Assembly (NCBI GenBank): GCA_003447595.1
Contig: DLYT01000040.1
Location: forward strand, 1,397 to 31,770
DNA from: Porphyromonadaceae bacterium
GTDB taxonomy: Bacteria; Bacteroidota; Bacteroidia; Bacteroidales; CAMTPD01
Direction: 5' to 3'
Length of the DNA stretch: 30,374 bases
Part shown: one piece after another, positions 1 through 8,202 of the stretch
Numbering within the stretch: position 1 is the stretch's first letter
How the letters are laid out: the number at the start of each line of letters is the position of its first letter
The notes under the pieces: generated by a model
Seen by the model: the letters and a program-made list of their open reading frames with translations, nothing else
Database searches by the model: none
Told to the model about the DNA's origin: nothing
Translations under genes and position numbers: made by a program

Positions 1-536
1 GAGTATTGACGACACATAAACCAGATTTCGCGGGCTTTCTTTTGACCTACCACACGAGCAAGGTATGAAGAACCGAAGCCGGCATCAAAGCTACCTACAC
101 GAGGACCGGTTTGTCCGAAGATAGCATTTTCAGATGCGATAGACAAGTCACACACAACGTGCAATACATGTCCGCCTCCGATTGCAAAACCATTTACCAT
201 TGCAATTACAGGCTTAGGCATAGAGCGAATTTGCTTTTGAACTTCCAATACATTGAGACGAGGAACTCCGTCTTTACCAATATATCCGCCCAATCCTTTC
301 ACGTTTTGGTCACCACCTGCACAGAAAGCCTTATCTCCTGCACCGGTAAGTACGATTACGCTGATGTTTTCATCTTCTCTACAAATACGCAATGCATCGC
401 TAATTTCCAATGTAGTAGTTGGAGTAAATGCATTTCTATAACGTGGACGATTGATTGTAATCTTAGCAATACCTTCGAAGTAGTCGAAAAGAATCTCTTC
501 GTACTCCTTGATAGTTTGCCATTCTCTCTTTGCCAT
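1..536 (-). CDS. menB: 1,4-dihydroxy-2-naphthoyl-CoA synthase (MenB), C-terminus cut by window edge
   Basis: MenB closes the ring of o-succinylbenzoyl-CoA to give 1,4-dihydroxy-2-naphthoyl-CoA in cytoplasmic menaquinone synthesis. The reading frame starts at ATG 534-536 (MAKREWQTIKEYEEI) and gives 178 codons before the edge; MenB proteins are usually about 270-285 residues, so roughly the last third lies outside. Crotonase-fold features are visible: FCAGGDQ at about 71-77, the oxyanion-hole region AIGGGHVLH at about 118-126, and QTGPRVGSFDAGFG at about 142-155, the MenB-specific segment with the conserved Asp. The protein still ends in the family pattern EIWFMCRQY. A TATATTTG box lies 32 bases upstream, so it probably has its own promoter. 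menF, menD and menI lie on the same strand further right, but three other genes intervene. The assignment is very secure. Confidence 0.96.
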   Translation of the reverse strand, partial: MAKREWQTIKEYEEILFDYFEGIAKITINRPRYRNAFTPTTTLEISDALRICREDENISVIVLTGAGDKAFCAGGDQNVKGLGGYIGKDGVPRLNVLEVQKQIRSMPKPVIAMVNGFAIGGGHVLHVVCDLSIASENAIFGQTGPRVGSFDAGFGSSYLARVVGQKKAREIWFMCRQY

Positions 537-567
537 ATTTATTTTTTTTGTGTTTCTAAATACGGTG

Positions 568-601
568 CAAATATAATTAAACTTTTACACGTCGCACCAA
601 A
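568..601 (-). promoter_or_regulatory. Bacteroidota-type promoter for menB
   Basis: Read on the minus strand, TATATTTG (568-575) matches the -7 consensus TAnnTTTG. TTTG (598-601) stands 22 bases before it, slightly wider than usual. Transcription would begin near 561, about 25 bases before the menB ATG. The upstream box lies inside the 3' end of the phosphatase-like gene. This is inferred from consensus only. Confidence 0.5.
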
Positions 602-1052
602 CACCACAACCATCATCACCTAGAATTTCTTTATCTTTTATATCTCGCAAATAAAAATCGAAGAGTATAATACTCATTTTATCTCTCAACGTAATATAAG
701 CATCATCTTTTGTCTGCGTAGTATGATCGGCATCCAAAGGATTTATAAACTCCATCTCAATACTTTGTCCGCCTGAACGCTCTTTCAACTTTGACGCAAT
801 TTGCTGATCATGATCGGTTAATGTAAGGATATAATCCCACCTCTGCTCTTTAAATATTTCTGTATGATAACAATGAATGGCCGTAATATCAATTCCTTGT
901 GCTTGCATGGCATGAACTGCATATTCACTCATACCGTGTTTTGCTTCATCAGAACCAAGATCTAACTCTAATGTCGTATCAAATGAGCGCAAGAATCCGT
1001 AAACCATTTCACCTCTTCCGCTACTATCCGAACATAATATCAATATTCTCAT
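585..1052 (-). CDS. Divergent ArsC / low-molecular-weight tyrosine phosphatase-like protein
   Basis: This 155-residue cytoplasmic protein has the LMW-phosphatase fold pattern: an N-terminal strand MRILIL followed at once by a CX5R loop, C7-S-D-S-S-G-R13, then EMVYGFLR, which matches the helix after the loop in ArsC and LMW-PTP. A LTLTDHD strand at 77-83 aligns with VTLC in thioredoxin-coupled arsenate reductases, but the resolving cysteine is absent. The segment FINPLDA (102-108) stands where the DP general-acid motif is expected and shows N instead of D. The loop also lacks the usual N and second C of CTGNSCR. A Cys-containing tail, GCGVWCDV, ends the protein. Known relatives reduce arsenate or dephosphorylate tyrosine; with these changes I cannot assign a substrate. 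It lies upstream of menB on the same strand with a 48-base gap. Confidence 0.7.
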   Translation of the reverse strand: MRILILCSDSSGRGEMVYGFLRSFDTTLELDLGSDEAKHGMSEYAVHAMQAQGIDITAIHCYHTEIFKEQRWDYILTLTDHDQQIASKLKERSGGQSIEMEFINPLDADHTTQTKDDAYITLRDKMSIILFDFYLRDIKDKEILGDDGCGVWCDV

Positions 1053-1187
1053 AACTTCAAGTTTTATTCTGTTGAAAGAACAAAAGCAACGACTGCAAGT
1101 TTAGAGCATGACTCATTAAAACTAGTCAAATTTGGCTGTAATACTAAAAAAACGTTGAAATATACCCGCTAAAAAGAACAAATTAGA

Positions 1188-1195
1188 TACCTTTG
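1188..1195 (+). promoter_or_regulatory. -7 promoter box (TACCTTTG) upstream of the M28 peptidase
   Basis: TACCTTTG matches TAnnTTTG exactly and lies 82 bases before the peptidase ATG. No TTTG is found at the expected distance upstream, so the -33 half is weak or absent. The leader would be about 75 bases. Confidence 0.4.
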
Positions 1196-1277
1196 GGTAA
1201 AGATGAAAACAATAATATTTTCACGAAAACTTGACTAACGCGTCTTAAATAGCTAACAGACTAAATATTTTCAACAT

Positions 1278-2642
1278 ATGAAATCAATGAAAAGCTCCCT
1301 TCTCTTTTCTCTTTTTCTTTTGAGTATGTCGTCACAGGCACAACAACAATCAGCAGCCATTAATCCGAACCAAGCTTTGCTTGATAAATTTAAACAACAC
1401 GTTGTTACATTATCAAGCGAAGAGTTTGCCGGTAGAGCTCCGATGACAAAAGGCGACACATTGGCTTTTACTTATATTGTAGATCAATTGAAAACAATGC
1501 CAAATATTGAATTGCTTGGCGACAAAGGTCTTCAAACATTTAGTTTTGCCGGATTAAGAGAGTATGCCGATGATAGTACACAAATGAAAGTCAACGGCAA
1601 AAAGCTACGCATCAATACAGACTATACGCCTAGCACATATTCTTGGAGCGGCGGCTTTAATGGTAAAGTTGAATACATCGGAGAAGGTAGCCCTGCAAAC
1701 TTCGATACCCTTGATGTAAAAGGAAAGATTGTTATGATAGACCATATACAATCAACACCTGAAGCTTACCAAGATACATTGCGCAAACAAATTCGTGCAG
1801 CAGAGAAAGCTAAAGTTGCAGGCATCGTTATTGCTACGGAAGAACTACCTACGGTTGAAGCCGTACGCTATCTTAGCAGAACTCTTTCGCTTGTATACGT
1901 TACTCCTAAAACTGCGGCATTGCTAAAAGATGGTGCCAATGTGGAGTATTTTGCCAAAATATTCGGAGGTAATAAGAAGGAGAAATATACGCAAAATGTA
2001 GTAGCTCGTATCAAGGCTGCACCACAGTATAACCCAAACAACGATTGTATTGTGATTGGTGCACACTACGATCACATGGGTATTACAACAAAAGATGGTG
2101 TTACTGAAATTAATTACGGTGCAGATGACAACGCAACCGGAATTGCAACACTTCTTGAATTGGCTCGATATTTTTCGTCACACCAAGACTTATTGAAAAG
2201 AGATATCGTATTCGTTGCCTTTGGTGCTGAAGAATGGGGATTGGTAGGATCTACTTATTTTGCAGAACATCCACTTGTTCCTCTGAAGAGTATTAAAGCA
2301 ATGTTTAACTTTGATATGACCGGCCGCATGGTAAAAAACAACCTCAACATTCGTGGCGTAGGGGTCGTTACCGAGGCTTTTTCTCATTTATCAACATTGC
2401 CTAATCCTAATCAACTAAATCTATCATTGATTATGTCCGGACTTGAAGGTACAGACTACGCTTCATTCAACCGCAAAGGAGTTCCTTCGATGTCCTTCTC
2501 TACTGGTATTCATAAAGACTATCACTCACCTCTAGATACAGAAGACAAGATTAATTACGATGGTATGCAACGTGTTTATAACTTCGTACTACCGCTTATT
2601 TCTCGAGCAGCATTCGAACACACGAAGTTTACCAAGCAATAA
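1278..2642 (+). CDS. Secreted M28-family zinc aminopeptidase with PA domain
   Basis: A 454-residue exported metallopeptidase. Residues 1-22 form a signal peptide with a basic start, a hydrophobic run and SQAQ as likely cleavage site. Residues about 130-220 look like a PA (protease-associated) insert, as in many M28 aminopeptidases. The co-catalytic zinc site is complete by sequence: H263 in HYDHMG, D283/D284 in ADDNATG, the E318-E319 pair in GAEEWG, D346 in FDMTG and H416 in HKDYHSPLDT. The family removes N-terminal amino acids or dipeptides from peptides, here in the periplasm or outside the cell. ATG 1278 is preferred because the signal peptide begins there; a second ATG is at codon 4. A strong terminator follows directly. 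It lies between menD and menB with no evident link to menaquinone. Confidence 0.93.
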   Translation: MKSMKSSLLFSLFLLSMSSQAQQQSAAINPNQALLDKFKQHVVTLSSEEFAGRAPMTKGDTLAFTYIVDQLKTMPNIELLGDKGLQTFSFAGLREYADDSTQMKVNGKKLRINTDYTPSTYSWSGGFNGKVEYIGEGSPANFDTLDVKGKIVMIDHIQSTPEAYQDTLRKQIRAAEKAKVAGIVIATEELPTVEAVRYLSRTLSLVYVTPKTAALLKDGANVEYFAKIFGGNKKEKYTQNVVARIKAAPQYNPNNDCIVIGAHYDHMGITTKDGVTEINYGADDNATGIATLLELARYFSSHQDLLKRDIVFVAFGAEEWGLVGSTYFAEHPLVPLKSIKAMFNFDMTGRMVKNNLNIRGVGVVTEAFSHLSTLPNPNQLNLSLIMSGLEGTDYASFNRKGVPSMSFSTGIHKDYHSPLDTEDKINYDGMQRVYNFVLPLISRAAFEHTKFTKQ

Positions 2643-2660
2643 AATTGTTTTTCAAAATAT

Positions 2661-2695
2661 AAAAGAGCGACTGTTATAAGCACAGTCGCTCTTTT
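2661..2695 (+). terminator. Rho-independent terminator after the M28 peptidase
   Basis: A perfect 14-bp stem (2661-2674 with 2682-2695) closes a 7-base loop and is followed by TTTTCTGTTTT. It begins 18 bases after the stop codon. Confidence 0.93.
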
Positions 2696-2758
2696 CTGTT
2701 TTATAATAGCTCCTATTTATATAGACCTTAGGAAAAACATTCTCGCAAACAGATCAGT

Positions 2759-2766
2759 TATATTTG
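2759..2766 (+). promoter_or_regulatory. -7 promoter box (TATATTTG) upstream of the SDR-DUF2867 gene
   Basis: An exact TAnnTTTG match lies 19 bases before the ATG and downstream of the preceding terminator, as expected for an independent unit. No clear -33 TTTG is seen. Confidence 0.4.
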
Positions 2767-2785
2767 TAAGATTCAATGTATAAAT

Positions 2786-4231
2786 ATGAAAATTCTACTC
2801 ACAGGCGTTACTGGTTACATCGGAGGAAGGTTATTACCTGTCTTATTAGATGAAGGGCATACAGTATATTGTACGGTACGTGATAAAAACAGATTTCCCG
2901 AACAATATGCCGATCGTAAAGGCTTTGAACTTGTAGAAGCTGACTTTCTCAAAGAAAACACGCTTGCTTCATTACCAAAAGACATCGATGCTGCCTATTA
3001 TTTAATCCATTCGATGACAGCTTCGACATCTCACTTTTCGGAAGATGAAGCTATTTCCGCAACTAATTTTGTAAGATATATTGAATCTACTACAGCCAAA
3101 CAAGTCATTTATTTAAGTGGCATCGACAACGACTCGAACTTATCAAAACATTTGGCATCGAGACAAAATGTGGGCAATATCTTACAAAGTGGAACTACAT
3201 ATGCCACCACGATACTACGAGCTGCCATTATTATCGGATCGGGAAGTGCTTCATTTGAAATCATTCGAGATTTGGTAGAAAAGCTTCCTGCAATGACTGT
3301 GCCCGAGTTTATGAAGAATCAATGTCAACCCATTGCCATACGTGATGTGATTTATTATCTGTTGCACATACTACTCAAGCCGGAAGCGATGAACAGATCC
3401 TTTGATATTGGAGGTCCCGACATCCTCTCCTATCTTGACATGTTGAAACAAGTAGCCGAGGTACGCCATTTAAAAAGGCATATATTTGTTTTACCTCTTA
3501 TCAAAACCAGATTGTGCGCAAACTGGCTCTATTTTGTAACCTCAACCTCGTATACGCTTGCACTCAACCTTACCGAGAGCATGAAAAATAGAGTTGTCTG
3601 TAAAGAAAACACAATACGAGAACTTATTCCGATACAACTTCTAAACTTTAAAGAAGCCGTAAGCTTGGCGTATACTCGTATCGAACAAGATAATGTATTG
3701 TCAAGTTGGCGCGATTCATTCAGTAGCAGTCACATCGACTGGCAAATAAAAGACAGAGTACATGTGCCCACCTTTGGTGTATATGCTTATCAAGTAGACA
3801 AAGATTTTGATATTCCACCATATCAAGTTATCGACCGCATCTGGCAAACCGGAGGCAGCAATGGTTGGTGGTATGCAAATTGGCTATGGAGAGTAAGAGG
3901 ATATCTGGATCTTTTTACTCGAGGCGTAGGACTTTCGAGAGGAAGAACAAAAAAAAATGAATTGTATCCGGGACAAGCTCTCGATTTCTGGCGTGTACTG
4001 ATCGCCGATAAAGAAAACGGACGGTTACTTTTGTATGCCGAAATGAAAATGCCCGGAGAGGGCTGGTTGGAATTTACGGTAAAACAACTTGCGTCGGGTA
4101 ATCGGTTGCGTATAAAAGCAACCATGCGCCCTCAAAATATTTGGGGACGCATGTATTGGTATGCTACAAAGCCTCTGCACTACTTCATTTTCAATGGCAT
4201 GTACAAAAGGCTTACTAAGCCTGAATTTTAA
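2786..4231 (+). CDS. Extended SDR (NAD(P)-binding) protein with C-terminal DUF2867 domain
   Basis: 481 residues in two parts. The N-terminal part is a Rossmann fold of the atypical SDR / NmrA type: MKILLTGVTGYIGGRLLP carries GxxGxxG at residues 7-13, and YLIHSM plus an IYLSGI strand follow. The C-terminal part (from about 330) matches the DUF2867 layout, with PPYQVIDRIWQTGG, a tryptophan-rich NGWWYANWLWRVRGYLD, GRTK, and a late GEGWLEF. This fusion is known in Bacteroidota and other phyla, but I know of no established substrate. The usual YxxxK catalytic pair is not clear, so a nucleotide-binding or sensor role is as possible as a dehydrogenase. Its stop overlaps the convergent menD stop by four bases, and no terminator separates them. 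ATG 2786 fits the start of the first beta strand. Confidence 0.85.
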   Translation: MKILLTGVTGYIGGRLLPVLLDEGHTVYCTVRDKNRFPEQYADRKGFELVEADFLKENTLASLPKDIDAAYYLIHSMTASTSHFSEDEAISATNFVRYIESTTAKQVIYLSGIDNDSNLSKHLASRQNVGNILQSGTTYATTILRAAIIIGSGSASFEIIRDLVEKLPAMTVPEFMKNQCQPIAIRDVIYYLLHILLKPEAMNRSFDIGGPDILSYLDMLKQVAEVRHLKRHIFVLPLIKTRLCANWLYFVTSTSYTLALNLTESMKNRVVCKENTIRELIPIQLLNFKEAVSLAYTRIEQDNVLSSWRDSFSSSHIDWQIKDRVHVPTFGVYAYQVDKDFDIPPYQVIDRIWQTGGSNGWWYANWLWRVRGYLDLFTRGVGLSRGRTKKNELYPGQALDFWRVLIADKENGRLLLYAEMKMPGEGWLEFTVKQLASGNRLRIKATMRPQNIWGRMYWYATKPLHYFIFNGMYKRLTKPEF

Positions 4232-5928
4232 TTAATTCCACGAAGGCGTCCGTAAAATACACGGAATACTTCGGGGTTAATATCTGCCGGAGTAAACACT
4301 TCTAGCAAGATAGGTTGTGAAGCAGTTGGATCGAAGAACGTAGTAAGTTCTTGATCTAACTCATCAAAATTTGTCGCGCTTCGATACTCAAACCCTACAG
4401 TTTCGGCCCAGCCTTTGGCTGTGGTTTGATGCGAACATGCTATGTAGTTTTCCATCGAATCTGAATTTGATGGACCACCTAATACTCGGAATATTCCGCC
4501 TCCACTATTATTCATCAATACGATTCGCATTTGAGAGTTAACGTGCTTATTCCACAACCCGTTCATATCGTAAAAGAAACTCAAATCCCCAATTACAAGA
4601 AGAGTTATGGTTTCGTTGTCCGTGGCATAACCTATCGCTGTAGAAACTACTCCATCGATACCACTCGTACCTCTATTCGAAAAATGCTTTGTACCCAAAG
4701 GCATATCAAACAACTGACCATAGCGGACAGGCGTACTATTTCCCCAGTGAATAGAAATGTATTGAGGAATATGTTTAATCACATGATCTACAGCCATCAT
4801 ATCAGAAAAAGGAGACTCTTTGAAGTAGGTATCGGCAATCAACCTCACCCTTTTCTCATATCCTCGCCATTTTTCTTGATATTCTTTACTGCTATCGTGC
4901 TTTACTTCTTTATTTAGTTTCTTCAAAAACTGACGCGGAGCCAGTGGTATTATATCGGTAAGAGACTGGAAGGTATCGATAAACTCACCATTCTCCGCCA
5001 CATGCCAATTGTGCGTAGGCGTTGCCTTTCGCAACCAGTTCTTCACACGCTTTGAGACAATATGTCCACCTATCGTAATCAATAAATCCGGGGTCAATTG
5101 ATCTGACTCAACTTTTCCGAGCATGGATAATATAGCATCAAAACTCGAAGTTACGCATGCACCCGTTTCATCGAGATTCGCCGTATGTTCGGCAAATATA
5201 ACCACGTCTGATTGTAAAGACAATTGCTTCAATAGCGGACCCAGATTATTACCTGGCAATAATTGTCCTACTAGAATGATACGTTTATGTGATTTGTTCC
5301 ACGCTAAACTATAATCAGCAATATCAAAATCATTATACGCTTGTCGGCGTACAACCTTACGCACATCGGGCAACTCCTTAACTGTGAAATCATAGAGCGG
5401 CTCGCCCAACTGGATATTAATATGTACCGGCCCTTTTTGATCTGAAGTAAGACAAAGCAAAGCTTCGTTTATCAGACGGTTGCAATACCATGCTTCTTCT
5501 TGGCTATTTACTTCGGGCAATTGCACACTCTTATGTACTAAATTACCAAATGCACCAGGCTGAGGCAGCGTTTGTCCGTCGTTTTGTCCAATCCACATTT
5601 GTGGTCTGTCTGCCGAAATTACCAACAAAGGCAATTGCTGATAAAAAGCTTCCGCTACAGCTGAAGAGTAATTGAGCATCGCAGTACCCGAGGTACAACA
5701 AACAGCAACCGGACATTGATGCTTCATGATTAAGCCCAATGCAAAATAACCGGCACTTCGCTCATCAACAACCGTATAGCATTTGAAAGAAGGATGATGT
5801 GTAAATGTATGTATCAAGGGCGCATTTCGCGAACCCGGAGATAATACAATATGCTTAACACCAAATTTATGAAGTAGAGCCACAAGCTCTAGTATATTTT
5901 TTTTATCTGAATACATAACTACTTGCAT
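4228..5928 (-). CDS. menD: SEPHCHC synthase (MenD), ThDP-dependent
   Basis: MenD joins isochorismate and 2-oxoglutarate, with loss of CO2, to make SEPHCHC, the committed step of menaquinone synthesis. At 566 residues it is of normal family length. Visible motifs are SPGSRNAPL (30-38), VVDERSAGYFALG (53-65) with the ThDP-activating Glu at 56, CCTSGTA (77-83), SNRGTSGIDG (417-426), the metal/ThDP motif GDLSFFYDMN (447-456) and NNSGGGIF (473-480). The ATG at 5928 directly follows the menF stop with no gap; a second ATG at codon 5 (5916) is possible. The abutting ends suggest translational coupling in a menI-menF-menD unit. The 3' end runs into the convergent SDR gene. The next steps, MenH and MenC, are not in the window. 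Confidence 0.97.
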   Translation of the reverse strand: MQVVMYSDKKNILELVALLHKFGVKHIVLSPGSRNAPLIHTFTHHPSFKCYTVVDERSAGYFALGLIMKHQCPVAVCCTSGTAMLNYSSAVAEAFYQQLPLLVISADRPQMWIGQNDGQTLPQPGAFGNLVHKSVQLPEVNSQEEAWYCNRLINEALLCLTSDQKGPVHINIQLGEPLYDFTVKELPDVRKVVRRQAYNDFDIADYSLAWNKSHKRIILVGQLLPGNNLGPLLKQLSLQSDVVIFAEHTANLDETGACVTSSFDAILSMLGKVESDQLTPDLLITIGGHIVSKRVKNWLRKATPTHNWHVAENGEFIDTFQSLTDIIPLAPRQFLKKLNKEVKHDSSKEYQEKWRGYEKRVRLIADTYFKESPFSDMMAVDHVIKHIPQYISIHWGNSTPVRYGQLFDMPLGTKHFSNRGTSGIDGVVSTAIGYATDNETITLLVIGDLSFFYDMNGLWNKHVNSQMRIVLMNNSGGGIFRVLGGPSNSDSMENYIACSHQTTAKGWAETVGFEYRSATNFDELDQELTTFFDPTASQPILLEVFTPADINPEVFRVFYGRLRGIN

Positions 5929-7041
5929 TTAATTATCCGACTTCACCAATAGGCGCAACATCGTTTGCAGTTTATTTTCTGTTTCTTGCCACTCATCTGT
6001 AACTTCAGATTGTGGTAAGATACCACCTCCTGCATATAATGTAAGCTTGTTTCCATTTTCATGCATACAACGCAAATTTACATACACATGAATGGCCTCT
6101 TTGTCCATTACCGGACCCAAAAAGCCCGAATAATAGGATCGATTATACCCTTCGTGATCAATTATGAACTGATAGGCTTTTTCTTTTGGCAGCCCACATA
6201 CAGCAGGTGTGGGATGAAACATTGATAACATCTTTCCTAAAGATAAGTCTTTAGAAACCTTGAAGTGAAAGGTACTCTTGAGATGAATCAAATCTCCTGC
6301 TTTTATTGTATCAGGCCCAAACTCTTCGTATGAATCTGAAAAAGCACCAATACGCTCTCTCATATATCTCACCACAACATTTTGTTCGCCTTTGTTTTTT
6401 GTACTCCATTCGGGCTTTATACTGATTCCGCTTTTCATTGTTCCGGCAAGCGCAACCGTAGTATATATCCCTTCACTACCCGACAGCAAGATTTCCGGAG
6501 TTGCCCCCATCCAACATCCTGTAGCAGGAGTGTAAAACAAATATACAAAAGCATCAGAATACAATAACCCTGCGCGCAAGAGATTTTCGCGCCAAGAAAA
6601 GCCATCCGGCTTTTCGATGGTATAATTTCTTGACAACACAAGCTTATCGAATGAGTTGTTATGAAGCTCTTTATTGAATAAATCAAAAACCTTGGCATAA
6701 CTAGCTTTCGCAACAGAAACTTCATGTGCAAAGTTCTCCGTATCGATCTTCAATGCTTGATTTGCACTCGATTTCAAATAACCTGAAATTGTAGCATCGC
6801 TGTCGAGATAAATATCAGGATGAATCAATAATATCGGATTCATTTTTGATACAGCAAATGGAGCTACCACAAAGCCCGCCTCTGAAGAAATATCTTCATA
6901 AGCTTGCAACTGCTTAGGCTCTCCCTTTTCTTGTACTATTAATTTAAAATCCGACTCTCCTGGTAGTCTGAATAAAGCAAAACTAATTTCACCTCCAATC
7001 AAGCGATCTAGACCGGCAAACTTCTGACTATCCAATATCAT
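5929..7041 (-). CDS. menF: Isochorismate synthase (MenF/EntC type)
   Basis: This enzyme isomerises chorismate to isochorismate, the entry reaction of the menaquinone branch. It has 370 residues, the compact size common in Bacteroidales. Chorismate-binding signatures are clear: FDKLVLSR (131-138) with the likely general-base Lys133, FHPTPAVCGLPKEKA (275-289), YYSGFLGP (303-310), YAGGGILPQSEVTDEW (336-351) and ETENKL. The gene sits just before menD, which consumes its product, and overlaps the upstream thioesterase by four bases (ATGA arrangement), so the three are very likely one transcript. Context makes menaquinone rather than siderophore synthesis the likely role; no DHB or siderophore genes are nearby. 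Confidence 0.95.
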   Translation of the reverse strand: MILDSQKFAGLDRLIGGEISFALFRLPGESDFKLIVQEKGEPKQLQAYEDISSEAGFVVAPFAVSKMNPILLIHPDIYLDSDATISGYLKSSANQALKIDTENFAHEVSVAKASYAKVFDLFNKELHNNSFDKLVLSRNYTIEKPDGFSWRENLLRAGLLYSDAFVYLFYTPATGCWMGATPEILLSGSEGIYTTVALAGTMKSGISIKPEWSTKNKGEQNVVVRYMRERIGAFSDSYEEFGPDTIKAGDLIHLKSTFHFKVSKDLSLGKMLSMFHPTPAVCGLPKEKAYQFIIDHEGYNRSYYSGFLGPVMDKEAIHVYVNLRCMHENGNKLTLYAGGGILPQSEVTDEWQETENKLQTMLRLLVKSDN

Positions 7042-7454
7042 CTCTTGTGTAATATACTATTCGTTACTCGCACAGAAGACACTAATTTACCCGATATAGA
7101 AAATGTATCGATATTCCATATATGTGTAGACTTTCCTTTATGTACTAATGTACCCACAGCTTTTACAACGCCTTCGCGAACCGAAGATATGTGACTACCG
7201 CTTACTTGAATTCCTCTACATTCTTCGCCAGAGTTACATAGGCGCTGCGAACCTAACCCCGCCACAGTTTCGGCCAACAATAACGTTGCGCCACCGTGAA
7301 GAATTCGTGCCGGTTGTACCGTTCTTTCATCAACAGGCATTGTTGCCACAATTCTGCTGTCGCCAATTTCTGTAAACTCAATTCCTAAATGATCTATTAC
7401 AGTATCCTTCATCATTGAGTTAATCTCTTCTGATGTAGAGTTTCGATTTATCAT
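7038..7454 (-). CDS. menI: DHNA-CoA thioesterase, hotdog fold (MenI/YdiI type)
   Basis: This hotdog thioesterase probably hydrolyses 1,4-dihydroxy-2-naphthoyl-CoA, the MenB product, to free DHNA. From the preferred ATG at 7454 it has 138 residues, close to E. coli YdiI. The diagnostic stretch MPVDERTVQPARILHGGATL (39-58) closely resembles the MPVDSRTKQPFGLLHGG of YdiI as I recall it, with the catalytic Glu at position 62 in LAETVAG. The open frame extends upstream to 7529, but those 25 residues (MRIILLKKRC...) have no family counterpart and lie at or upstream of a TAAATTTG promoter box, so I reject the longer start. It heads the menI-menF-menD unit, which supports MenI over a PaaI-type role. 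Confidence 0.88.
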   Translation of the reverse strand: MINRNSTSEEINSMMKDTVIDHLGIEFTEIGDSRIVATMPVDERTVQPARILHGGATLLLAETVAGLGSQRLCNSGEECRGIQVSGSHISSVREGVVKAVGTLVHKGKSTHIWNIDTFSISGKLVSSVRVTNSILHKR

Positions 7455-7492
7455 GCTGCTGTAAAACTTAAATATGTTTCGCCTAAGAACTT

Positions 7493-7500
7493 CAAATTTA
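7493..7500 (-). promoter_or_regulatory. -7 promoter box (TAAATTTG) for the menI-menF-menD unit
   Basis: On the minus strand TAAATTTG matches TAnnTTTG. A TTTG at 7527-7530 is 26 bases upstream, wider than usual. The start point would be near 7486, about 32 bases before the menI ATG at 7454, which favours that start. Confidence 0.4.
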
Positions 7501-7625
7501 CAGCGTTTTTTTAAGAGTATTATCCTCAAAGCTTAAAAAACCGTCGGTTGTTTATTTAAGTTACTGCAACACACAACCATATAAAAACACGCATTGTTCT
7601 ATATATACTTAAAGATGTGACTGTT

Positions 7626-8165
7626 ATGATAAAAGGATTAATCATTCGAAAAGAAGAGACCGATGATTTTAGACAAATCTCTAAAATTATTCATTCAGCG
7701 TACAAACACAGTAAAATGAGTACGCACAATGAGGAGGAACAAATAGAACGTCTACGTCATAGCGAAGCCTATGAAAAGCACCTCGCACTAGTAGCCATTC
7801 TAAACGATACAATTGTGGGATATGTAATGTTTGTTCGTATTAAAATTGTAGATACCAACAAAGTTTTTGATGCGCTTGCCCTAACCCATATTGTTGTTGA
7901 TCCTGAATATCAACATATGGGCGTAGCTACTGAATTGATGCATACCGGTCATGAGATTGCGAAGAAATTAGGTTTTAAGGCTATCTTTTTGTTGGGAATG
8001 GAAGACTTTTTCCCAAAATATGGCTATATTCCGGCATCTGAACTGGGATACAAAAGCCCTTTTGATATGCCAGACATGTATTTTATGGGACTTGAACTTG
8101 AAAAGAATGCTTTGCAAAATGTGAAAGGAAGCATCACTTATCCAAAAGAGTTTTTCAAGAGATAA
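7626..8165 (+). CDS. GNAT-family N-acetyltransferase
   Basis: A 179-residue cytoplasmic acetyltransferase of the GNAT fold. The core shows VAILNDTIVGYVMF (beta 2-3), then LALTHIVVDPEYQHMGVATELM, in which HIVVDPEYQHMGVA is motif A with the acetyl-CoA pyrophosphate loop (Q/R-x-x-G-x-A type), and LGFKAIFLLGMEDFFPKYGY, the typical motif B end with the FYxKxGF-like pattern. It resembles the YhbS/COG3153 group, whose members acetylate small molecules or protein amines; the substrate cannot be predicted. An in-frame GTG lies three codons upstream (7617), but the ATG at 7626 gives the better N-terminus. The 71-residue gene downstream begins 37 bases after the stop, so the two may share a transcript. 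Confidence 0.87.
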   Translation: MIKGLIIRKEETDDFRQISKIIHSAYKHSKMSTHNEEEQIERLRHSEAYEKHLALVAILNDTIVGYVMFVRIKIVDTNKVFDALALTHIVVDPEYQHMGVATELMHTGHEIAKKLGFKAIFLLGMEDFFPKYGYIPASELGYKSPFDMPDMYFMGLELEKNALQNVKGSITYPKEFFKR

Positions 8166-8202
8166 GTCTCTGTATTTTGAACCTTTATTAATCTATCAGA
8201 CT

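Noticed and set aside
111..623. 170-residue open frame opposite menB
   Set aside because: It is the shadow of menB on the other strand; menB has full family motifs.
7455..7529. Longer start for menI
   Set aside because: The extra 25 residues cover the promoter-like box and do not match YdiI-type proteins.
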